This document shows positions 1 through 6,809 of a DNA stretch of 12,193 nucleotides, piece after piece; the stretch's first letter is position 1; each line of letters begins with the position of its first letter. The translations under genes and the position numbers were made by a program. This DNA comes from Saprospiraceae bacterium UBA2365 (GTDB taxonomy: Bacteria > Bacteroidota > Bacteroidia > Chitinophagales > Saprospiraceae). The notes under the pieces are model-generated. The model searched no databases, was not told the DNA's origin, and saw only the letters and a program-made list of their open reading frames with translations. The stretch spans positions 1-12,193 of the forward strand of contig DDTL01000129.1 in the NCBI GenBank assembly GCA_002344345.1, written 5' to 3'.

Positions 1-100
1 AAATAGTACGAAGTAGAAAACGATTTGAAGGGAAATGGAAGCGCATTAACTACGGCGCTTTTACCCGAAGCAGTATTTAATAACTAAAACTTAGGTTCAA
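1..100. other. Leader region of the T9SS protein gene
   Basis: This stretch lies before the large secreted-protein gene. No TAnnTTTG promoter box is visible, so the promoter may lie left of the window. One plus-strand frame is open from base 3 to a TAA at 78-80 (25 codons, basic residues near its start), which could be the tail of an upstream gene, but the stretch is too short to support that. A small inverted repeat (AAGCGC at 39-44, GCGCTT at 55-60, followed by a few T) could be a weak terminator; it would sit inside the open frame, so at most one of the two readings is right. Confidence 0.3.
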
Positions 101-3100
101 ATGAAGAAAACGAATTTTACTAATCCCGGGTGGATTAAAGGTAGGCTATTTGCCCTTATCTTTCTCGCCACCTCTTTTTTCAATGTGAGCAATGTGACCG
201 CTCAATGCACCATTGCCATCAACGACTCCATTTCGATCTCCCTCAATGGAGATTGTCAGACAGTCGTAACTCCCGATATGGTTCTGGAAGCACCTTATAC
301 TCCTGGTTGTGCACCATGGAATTATGTTGTTACTGTTTTTAACCTGGACGGAACACCTGTAACCCCAGGTCCTGTTAATCATTTCATCACAAGAAATGAG
401 GTTGGCAAAACCGTCATTGTTTATGTGAAGGAAATGAATTCAGGTAATATGTCAGCCGGCTGTAAAGTGGGTGTATATGATTTATTGCCTCCAACGCTTG
501 AATGTTATGAACCACTGGAAACAAATGTATTGGAATCATTGGACGCAACCGATCCAACATATGTCCGAACATATATGAATCCTGACGGAAGTTGTGCAGG
601 GTTTGCCATCGCTCCCTTAAATCCGGTTTATTACAATGAATTTCAGTTTGTTGTAACCAAATCAGGAAATTATTCCTTTACATTGAATCCCGGAACTGCG
701 CCGGCAACCGGCTATTATATGGCCTTATATGAACACTACAGACCGCTTATCAATCCATGTCACAATGTGGTGGATCTTCTGGCTTCAGGACCAAATCCGG
801 CTTTACCTGTTACAATGACTGTGTACCTGACAAAAGGAGTAAAGTATTTCCTGCTCACTTCAACCAGGATTGCTGGTGAGACCGGTACATATACTTATAC
901 TTATGGTGAACCTGCCGGTGGTGACATTCTCCAAAGAAATTATAATTGTGAATATGATTTTTACTGTTTTGAAAACATCAATCAAAACGTTTTTGTAATT
1001 CCAATTGACAATTGTGACTTAAATGCAACTTCCAGGGTGGTGAATGAAACGACGGTTCAGAACCCATGCAATAATCCCAACTGGAATCCTTTAACGGTTA
1101 AAACGATCACCAGATTTTATTCAGGGAAGGACGTTTCGAACAATGACGCTGAACTATTGCGGGTGAAGATCAACCTCCTACGATTGTCTGACGATGACTG
1201 GGCAAACAATATTTTCTTCCCTCCAAGCAGGCTGTTCTCTGAAGGAACACATGTCAGATGCGATGATGAATATGAGACCACTGAAGATTGTTGTTGTCAG
1301 GACACAAAGTGTCCGCATCCGAATTTCACTGGTGTGCCTTATTTTCAAAAGGATGATTTCAGTGTCGACCTGTATCCTGTTGACTTAATGTGTAATTTGA
1401 CAGCTACTTATATAGACATACCACTGAACACACCCAATCCTGGTTGTTATTACAAATGCCTCCGTGTATGGACTGTCACAGAATGGTCTTGCGAACAAAG
1501 ATGGGTATGGCCTCCTCGCATTCAAACCATTGAAGTGGTAGATGATACTGCACCGACATTAACCCTTTGTCCTAATGATGCTACAGTAACTACCAATACT
1601 TATGGACATTTTGACAATACCAGTTTTGGAAGTGTCAACTGCGCAGCCAATTTTAAACTTCCTAAAGCAACTGCTACGGACAAATGTCAGGCATTAGTTA
1701 CCTGGAACGTACAGATATACAATGACATGGATGTTCCGATACAATATCTTGAAAATATTTCCATGATCAATACACCGGCTGTACAATTACCATTAGGAAA
1801 AAACAGGATCAATTATATTGCAGTGGATGCCTGCGGGAACATGAATGATGATTGCGAATTCTTTGTTACTGTTGAAGATCATACGCCACCTGTAGCTGTA
1901 TGTCAACAATATACAACAGTTAGTCTGACTTATGATGCTTTTAATAATGAAGGTTATGCAAAAGTCTACGCAGGATCATTTGATAGTGGAAGTTATGATG
2001 ATTGTAAATTGGATCGACTTGAAGTCAAAAGAATGGACAACGGCAAACCATGTGACAGGATAGCTACAGACAGCATTTTCAGAGACCATGTTGTGTTCTG
2101 TTGCGAAGATGTGGGTAAAACAATACAGATACAGATGCGGGCTTATGACATTTCAGGGAACTGGAATGAGTGTATGGTGAATGCAGAAGTTCAGAATAAA
2201 TTTCCACCTGTGGTAGAATGTCCTCAAAGCAGAGTCGTAGAGTGTGATTATCCATACGATAAAAATGATTTAAGCAAAGCGTTTGGAAAAGCAATTGGAT
2301 GGAATAATTGCGGATTGCTGCCATTGGATTCAACGATCACTTATGAAATAAATCAATGTGGAGTTGGAACGATCAAAAGGAGGTTTAATATAAAAGGGCA
2401 ACCTCAGGCTTATTGTGAACAAACCATTACATTCAGGAATTCTGACCCATTCTGGATTGACAGACAAAATCCTTTTAGCACGAAGGACGATGTGGATTGG
2501 CCGGCACCTTATTCTACGGATGGCTGCAAGAATCCGGGTGATCTTACACCGGATGTAACTGGCAGGCCGATACTTCATGAAGGAGCATGTGACCTGGTGG
2601 GTGCAACATATCATGATGAAGTATTTATTTTCAATGCAGAAAATCCACAATCCAACGAAGCATGCTTCAAGATCATCAGACGGTGGAGTGTCATAGATTG
2701 GTGTCAGTTTGAAGATGAATATGGTAGTCTGTACAAAAAATGGCAATATGATCAGGTAATCATGGTAAAAGATAAAGTTGGACCTACCATATTAAGTGAT
2801 TGCACAGACAAAACCACCTGTACTTATGACGGTACTTGCCAGGATGGATATATTGAATTGCTTATGTCAGCAACCGATCCGTGTACTGAAGATGAAGATT
2901 TGAGATGGACTTACAAAATTGACCTGTATAAAGACAACGCTCCGGGCTCTTTCGACTATATCTCTCCTGTTTTAAATGGAGCGAATGTACAGGCATTTGG
3001 AAGGAATCAAGGAAAATTCCCGATGGGAACACATCGTATTTACTGGACTGTGTGGGATCAGTGTGGCAATAAAACTCATTGTACCTATGATTTTACGATC

Positions 3101-4684
3101 ATGAATTGCAAAGCTCCGACTCCTGTATGTATTGATCATATTTCCACCACATTGATGCCTGTTGATTCAAATCACGATGGTAAAGTCGATTGGGGTATGA
3201 TAGAAATCCCGGTATTTGATTGTTTGCCTTGTTGTGTTGGACCTACGCATCCTTGCGGATATAGAGTGGTCACATCATTTGCTAAAGATACTACTGTAAA
3301 GAAATTAACATTTGACTGTGATGATGTGGGAGATAACGCAATCGAAATTTGGGTGTCTGCAGTAATGCCGGACGGAACTTTATTGCAGGATTATTGTACA
3401 ACCACCATCAATATTCAGGACAACGCAAGATCTTGTCCTAATCAAGGCAATCTGCCGCTTGCTTCAGTTGGTGGAATGGTTAAAAATTTGGATGGTACTC
3501 CGCTTGATGGTGTAACTGTAAAACTGGATGGAAGCGAACATGCACCTCAGGTGACGGATGAAGAAGGAACATATCGGTTTGAAATGACGGAAGGTGGAGA
3601 TTACAATCTGATACCCTTGAAGGATGGGAATGATGCTGAAGGTATCAGCACGCTGGATTTAATTCTCATCCAACAACATCTTTTGAATCTGAAAGCGTTC
3701 AATGACCCATATCAGATCATCGTTTCTGATGTAAATAAGAATGGGAATATTACAGCGTCTGATATCCACACCTTACGCCAGCTGATCATTGGAGCAACCA
3801 GTCAGTTATTGCAAACTGATTCATGGAATTTTGTTGAAGAAGGTTATCAATTCAATAATCCTTTGAATCCACTGGCAGAAACCTATCCTGCATATCTAAG
3901 GATAAGCGATGCAACAGGCGACATTCAGGCTAATTTCATCGCTCTTAAAATGGGTGATGTCAATTTCTCAAGCAATTTACAGGATGGACAGGAAATCGTG
4001 AGCAGATCCGTTCAATCTTTGGAACTGACAACAGACGAGTACTATTTTGAAAGGGGAGAATTGGTTGCTGTACCGGTTTACGGTAAAAACTTTACAGATA
4101 TGAATGGTTTCCAATTGACTTTCAATTTCAATAAAGATGTTTTAAGTTTTGAAAGACTGGTGGAAGGGTCAATGGAAATAGGCGCTAACAATATTGGTCT
4201 GACTCATCTGGATAATGGTCAAATAGCCATAAGCTGGAACGGATTCAAACCTGTTGAATTCAATCCTGATGAGGTGTTGTTTACCTTGTATTTCAACGCT
4301 GAAAATGAGGGTGCTGTGAGCAAAACTACATCTATCGGTAATGACATTACCCGGGCTGAAGCATACAATGCAACGCTGGATGTGATTGGTGTAAACTGGT
4401 CGATCAGGGGTGAACTGGAATATCAGTTTGAATTATTCCAAAACAATCCAAACCCATTCTCTAATGTAACTGAGATAAAATTCAGTTTACCTAAAGCCGG
4501 ATATGCCAGCCTGAAAATTCAGGATGTTGCCGGAAGACTGGTAAAAGTGATCAATGGTGATTTCAATAAAGGGATCAATACCATACAGCTCAAAAAGTCA
4601 GATTTGGATGCCTCTGGTGTCTTGTACTACCAATTGGATACTGAAGGATTTACGGCGACCAAAAAAATGGTTGTTATCAATTAA
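101..4684 (+). CDS. Large secreted modular protein with HYR-like repeats, dockerin-like and cohesin-like regions and T9SS type A sorting domain
   Basis: This is a 1527-residue protein for the cell surface or outside the cell. A Sec signal peptide (KK at 2-3, hydrophobic stretch about 16-30) probably ends at VTA-Q, residues 34/35. Residues about 180-275 look like a beta-sandwich of the pre-peptidase C-terminal kind. From about 478 to 1110 come HYR/Ig-like modules, recognised by joints such as DDTAPTLTLCP (482 on) and EDHTPPVAVC (592 on) and by the recurring FxCxDVG element (666-672, 1071-1077). Residues about 1121-1175 resemble a carboxypeptidase-regulatory-like fold. Residues 1181-1230 hold a dockerin-like pair of Ca-loop/helix units (DVNKNGNITASD from 1210). 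About 1310-1440 is cohesin-like (VPVYGKNF, then GFQLTFNF). Residues 1443-1527 are a T9SS type A sorting domain (FQNNPNPF, DVAGRLV, ending KKMVVIN), which directs passage through the outer membrane by the type IX system. No catalytic domain is seen; adhesion or matrix function is inference. The ATG fits the signal peptide. Confidence 0.9.
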   Translation: MKKTNFTNPGWIKGRLFALIFLATSFFNVSNVTAQCTIAINDSISISLNGDCQTVVTPDMVLEAPYTPGCAPWNYVVTVFNLDGTPVTPGPVNHFITRNEVGKTVIVYVKEMNSGNMSAGCKVGVYDLLPPTLECYEPLETNVLESLDATDPTYVRTYMNPDGSCAGFAIAPLNPVYYNEFQFVVTKSGNYSFTLNPGTAPATGYYMALYEHYRPLINPCHNVVDLLASGPNPALPVTMTVYLTKGVKYFLLTSTRIAGETGTYTYTYGEPAGGDILQRNYNCEYDFYCFENINQNVFVIPIDNCDLNATSRVVNETTVQNPCNNPNWNPLTVKTITRFYSGKDVSNNDAELLRVKINLLRLSDDDWANNIFFPPSRLFSEGTHVRCDDEYETTEDCCCQDTKCPHPNFTGVPYFQKDDFSVDLYPVDLMCNLTATYIDIPLNTPNPGCYYKCLRVWTVTEWSCEQRWVWPPRIQTIEVVDDTAPTLTLCPNDATVTTNTYGHFDNTSFGSVNCAANFKLPKATATDKCQALVTWNVQIYNDMDVPIQYLENISMINTPAVQLPLGKNRINYIAVDACGNMNDDCEFFVTVEDHTPPVAVCQQYTTVSLTYDAFNNEGYAKVYAGSFDSGSYDDCKLDRLEVKRMDNGKPCDRIATDSIFRDHVVFCCEDVGKTIQIQMRAYDISGNWNECMVNAEVQNKFPPVVECPQSRVVECDYPYDKNDLSKAFGKAIGWNNCGLLPLDSTITYEINQCGVGTIKRRFNIKGQPQAYCEQTITFRNSDPFWIDRQNPFSTKDDVDWPAPYSTDGCKNPGDLTPDVTGRPILHEGACDLVGATYHDEVFIFNAENPQSNEACFKIIRRWSVIDWCQFEDEYGSLYKKWQYDQVIMVKDKVGPTILSDCTDKTTCTYDGTCQDGYIELLMSATDPCTEDEDLRWTYKIDLYKDNAPGSFDYISPVLNGANVQAFGRNQGKFPMGTHRIYWTVWDQCGNKTHCTYDFTIMNCKAPTPVCIDHISTTLMPVDSNHDGKVDWGMIEIPVFDCLPCCVGPTHPCGYRVVTSFAKDTTVKKLTFDCDDVGDNAIEIWVSAVMPDGTLLQDYCTTTINIQDNARSCPNQGNLPLASVGGMVKNLDGTPLDGVTVKLDGSEHAPQVTDEEGTYRFEMTEGGDYNLIPLKDGNDAEGISTLDLILIQQHLLNLKAFNDPYQIIVSDVNKNGNITASDIHTLRQLIIGATSQLLQTDSWNFVEEGYQFNNPLNPLAETYPAYLRISDATGDIQANFIALKMGDVNFSSNLQDGQEIVSRSVQSLELTTDEYYFERGELVAVPVYGKNFTDMNGFQLTFNFNKDVLSFERLVEGSMEIGANNIGLTHLDNGQIAISWNGFKPVEFNPDEVLFTLYFNAENEGAVSKTTSIGNDITRAEAYNATLDVIGVNWSIRGELEYQFELFQNNPNPFSNVTEIKFSLPKAGYASLKIQDVAGRLVKVINGDFNKGINTIQLKKSDLDASGVLYYQLDTEGFTATKKMVVIN

Positions 4685-4703
4685 GAAATGTAAAAGTGAC
4701 CTC

Positions 4704-4729
4704 GTATTCCGGCTGAAAGGCCGGAATAC
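4704..4729 (+). terminator. Perfect 10-bp hairpin after the T9SS gene
   Basis: GTATTCCGGC (4704-4713) and GCCGGAATAC (4720-4729) pair perfectly around the loop TGAAAG, 19 bases after the stop codon. No T run follows, so it is not a classical intrinsic terminator by itself. It may protect the mRNA 3' end or act together with the second hairpin about 35 bases downstream. Confidence 0.5.
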
Positions 4730-4763
4730 TGTAAAAAATAAGTTTACTGTTTTTGGGATGGAT

Positions 4764-4800
4764 CCCTCTTCAAAATGTTGAAGAGGGTCTTTTCTTTTTA
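4764..4800 (+). terminator. Intrinsic terminator of the T9SS protein gene
   Basis: CCCTCTTCAA (4764-4773) pairs perfectly with TTGAAGAGGG (4778-4787) across the four-base loop AATG. The right arm runs directly into the T-rich tract TCTTTTCTTTTTATT. This is the textbook form of a Rho-independent terminator and separates the secreted-protein gene from the ruvX operon. Confidence 0.85.
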
Positions 4801-4854
4801 TTAAGCCATATTTTTGCGGTGCAATAAATCCAATGGCTTGTTGAATGAACTTTT

Positions 4855-4888
4855 TTGATTTTATTAGGTTTACAAAATATTATCTTTG
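4855..4888 (+). promoter_or_regulatory. Bacteroidota-type promoter of ruvX-def
   Basis: TTG at 4855-4857 and TATCTTTG at 4881-4888 are separated by 23 bases, matching the Bacteroidota -33/-7 pattern (TTG, then TAnnTTTG) recognised by the primary sigma factor. The -7 box ends only five bases before the ATG of ruvX, so the transcript probably starts at or very near the start codon. A second TAnnTTTG match (TATTTTTG, 4809-4816) lies upstream but has no well placed partner that I could identify. Confidence 0.7.
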
Positions 4889-4893
4889 ACCCC

Positions 4894-5304
4894 ATGGGAA
4901 GAATTTTAGGGATTGATTATGGTTTGAAAAGAACCGGAATTGCAACCACTGATCCTTTGCAAATCATTGTCAATGGATTGGCAACGGTAGAAACAAGTCA
5001 GCTGGAATCATTTTTACAGGAATATGTTGCAAAAGAAGAAGTTGATAAAATTGTGATCGGTCAGTCCTTTCATGCTGATGGAAGTATGACTGATCATGAA
5101 AATAAGATCTTTGCGCTGATTGGTTTTCTGAACAATGAATTTCCAAATATTTCCATCGACCGACAGGATGAATCTTTTACGTCCCGGATGGCAAAAACTA
5201 TATTAGTGGCTGCTGGTGTTCCAAAAATGAAACGTCGAAACAAAGATGAGGTTGATAAACTTAGTGCCGTATTGATTTTGCAGCAATATTTAGGACATAT
5301 TTAG
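4894..5304 (+). CDS. ruvX: Putative Holliday junction resolvase / pre-16S rRNA nuclease RuvX (YqgF)
   Basis: This is a 136-residue RNase H-fold nuclease of the YqgF/RuvX family, a cytoplasmic protein tied in other bacteria to maturation of the 16S rRNA 5' end and proposed as a Holliday junction resolvase. The N-terminus MGRILGIDYGLKRTGIA carries the first catalytic Asp (D8) in the family DxGxKRxG motif. IGQSFHADGS (55-64) takes the place of the usual GLP(L) loop. DESFTS (92-97) is the second acidic motif, with Ser where many homologues have Arg (DERxT). DEVDKLSAVLILQQYL (118 on) gives the last acidic site, D121. The frame stays open upstream to a TTG at 4855, but that TTG is the predicted -33 box and the family begins at MGRIL, so I take 4894. 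def follows after 25 bases, in one operon. Confidence 0.92.
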   Translation: MGRILGIDYGLKRTGIATTDPLQIIVNGLATVETSQLESFLQEYVAKEEVDKIVIGQSFHADGSMTDHENKIFALIGFLNNEFPNISIDRQDESFTSRMAKTILVAAGVPKMKRRNKDEVDKLSAVLILQQYLGHI

Positions 5305-5329
5305 ATGAAATAATAAAACAGATTTTAAA

Positions 5330-5887
5330 ATGATTTTACCCGTATACGTATATGGTCAAACGGTATTGAAACAACCGGGAAGGTTAGTTGTATCAGATGA
5401 AATGGAAGAAATCAGAAAACTGGTTGAACAGATGTGGGATACCATGTACAAAAGTCATGGAGTAGGATTAGCTGCTCATCAGATAGGGCAGGCATTGAAA
5501 TTGTTCATAGTGGATACTGTTCAACTCAATGAAAATGAAGACAATAAAGGAATAAAAAAAGTATTTATCAATGCAGAGATACTTAGAGAAGAAGGTGAGA
5601 TCGTCAGTATTGAAGAAGGTTGCCTTAGTTTTCCCGATCTCCGCGGGAAAATTGAAAGGCCGTCTGTTGTCACGATCAGATATCAGGATATGGATTTAAT
5701 GGTCCATGAGGAAACTTACGATGGTTTTGATGCCAGAGTGATACAGCATGAATATGATCACACGCTCGGGACTTTGTTTATCGAAAAATTCAATCCGCTC
5801 AAAAAGCGTCTTTTGAAAAGCAGGCTTGAAAAGATCAAATCCGGACAGGTCCAGGCAGATTATCCTGTTAAGGTGAGCAGAAGATAG
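5330..5887 (+). CDS. def: Peptide deformylase
   Basis: This 185-residue metalloenzyme removes the formyl group from the N-terminal Met of new proteins. All three family motifs are present: GVGLAAHQ (44-51), EGCLS (96-100, metal ligand C98) and HEYDH (140-144, metal ligands H140 and H144, catalytic E141). Length is typical. The start MILPVYVYGQTVL matches the usual beginning of bacterial deformylases. The gene lies 25 bases after ruvX with no terminator between, so it should share the ruvX promoter. The ATG is preceded by A-rich sequence without a Shine-Dalgarno, as is usual in this phylum. It converges on pth with only 25 bases between the stops, and both enzymes serve protein synthesis. Confidence 0.96.
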   Translation: MILPVYVYGQTVLKQPGRLVVSDEMEEIRKLVEQMWDTMYKSHGVGLAAHQIGQALKLFIVDTVQLNENEDNKGIKKVFINAEILREEGEIVSIEEGCLSFPDLRGKIERPSVVTIRYQDMDLMVHEETYDGFDARVIQHEYDHTLGTLFIEKFNPLKKRLLKSRLEKIKSGQVQADYPVKVSRR

Positions 5888-5912
5888 CTTTACCCTTAAA
5901 TTCCTGCAAAAA

Positions 5913-6470
5913 TTAAGAATTGAATTGATTCATGGTTGTCTGCAAACCATGGAAAGCAAATGACAATGCGGCTTCCGAAACTTTAGTCAGGATCGTCGGA
6001 AGTTCTTTTAATTCGTTTTCATTCCATTTACCCAAAACATAGTCAACTTGCTGTCCTTTATGGAAACTGTCACCTATTCCTATACGAATCCGCGCATAGT
6101 CTGTTCCGATGTTTTGTTGGATATCTTTAAGCCCGTTGTGCCCGCCATCACTTCCTTTTGCCCTGATTCTGATCTTTCCAAAATCAAGGTTGAGATCGTC
6201 TACTATGATCAAAAGTTGGTCCTTTTCAATATTTAATTTTTCAGACCAGTATCTGACGGCTTTACCGCTCCTGTTCATGTAAGTCGATGGTTTTAAAAGA
6301 TAAATGTTGCGGCCACGGAATTTAAAATTGGCCATATCTCCAAGTTTTTCATGCTGGATTTTTGCTTCATACTTTTTGACCAATGTGTCAACTACCTCAA
6401 AGCCAACATTATGTCTGGTTCCGTCATATTCAATATCCATATTTCCCAAACCTACAATCAGATATTTCAT
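5913..6470 (-). CDS. pth: Peptidyl-tRNA hydrolase
   Basis: This 185-residue enzyme cleaves peptidyl-tRNA that drops off ribosomes and so recycles tRNA. The bacterial Pth signature is complete: VGLGN with N10, TRHNVGF with catalytic H20 and N21, KPSTYMN (60-66), DDLNLDFG (91-98, the catalytic-site Asp) and GGHNGL (109-114, N112). The frame continues 28 codons upstream to a TTG at 6554, but the conserved family start MKYLIVGLGN and the ATG at 6470 make the shorter form much more likely. About 30 bases before the ATG the leader holds an inverted repeat (CCAAAG and CTTTGG arms, 6500-6519). No clear TAnnTTTG box with good spacing was found upstream. It lies tail to tail with def. Confidence 0.95.
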   Translation of the reverse strand: MKYLIVGLGNMDIEYDGTRHNVGFEVVDTLVKKYEAKIQHEKLGDMANFKFRGRNIYLLKPSTYMNRSGKAVRYWSEKLNIEKDQLLIIVDDLNLDFGKIRIRAKGSDGGHNGLKDIQQNIGTDYARIRIGIGDSFHKGQQVDYVLGKWNENELKELPTILTKVSEAALSFAFHGLQTTMNQFNS

Positions 6471-6636
6471 AAGCTCATCTTCTTTTTGCAGCGGACGTTC
6501 CAAAGTTCTGGTTCTTTGGATTATATTTTTAATCAAATTCTTTATCAAAAGCAATTTTAACCTATTTCAGGGCGTAAAAATATCAATATTCCGGTAATTT
6601 GTGATTTTGGCATATATATTTAACTCAAATCTTATT

Positions 6637-6768
6637 ATGGTTTTCGATCAGAATAAGATGAAATCGGGATCACTTTTGGAAATAAAGTTGTTTAGATCGG
6701 GCATGAATGGAACAGATCAGTGCCTCACATTCATTGAACAGTTTATATTGCCGGGTTATTTTGACTGA
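6637..6768 (+). CDS. Possible 43-residue ORF, doubtful
   Basis: The intergenic region between pth and the receiver/ATP-grasp gene contains an ATG-started frame of 43 codons (starting MVFDQNKMKSG, ending PGYFD). Its composition is fairly balanced for such AT-rich surroundings, and it ends 41 bases before the next start codon. It has no ribosome-binding site, no good promoter (only TATATTTA at 6615-6622, one base off, without a spaced TTG) and no recognised family. Its end overlaps the -33 box of the next gene. It may be chance. The rest of 6555-6760 shows nothing I can name. Confidence 0.15.
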   Translation: MVFDQNKMKSGSLLEIKLFRSGMNGTDQCLTFIEQFILPGYFD

Positions 6769-6801
6769 ACACATAAAAATTGTATTTTCGATTCCGAAAA
6801 T
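6761..6801 (+). promoter_or_regulatory. Promoter with overlapping inverted repeat, upstream of the receiver/ATP-grasp gene
   Basis: TTG at 6761-6763 (within TTTTG) and TATTTTCG at 6783-6790 are 19 bases apart, one base off the TAnnTTTG consensus at the -7 box. The start codon lies 19 bases downstream, giving a leader of roughly a dozen bases. ATTTTCG (6784-6790) and CGAAAAT (6795-6801) form a perfect inverted repeat around ATTC that covers the -7 box and the likely start of transcription. That is a natural place for a repressor, though it could also be chance in AT-rich DNA. Confidence 0.5.
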
Positions 6802-6809
6802 GATATAAT

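Noticed and set aside
4855..4893. 13-codon N-terminal extension of RuvX from a TTG start
   Set aside because: It coincides with the predicted promoter boxes, and the RuvX family starts at MGRILGIDYG.
6471..6554. 28-codon N-terminal extension of Pth from a TTG start
   Set aside because: The family begins at MKYLIVGLGN, an ATG is available there, and the extension is AT-rich and contains an inverted repeat.
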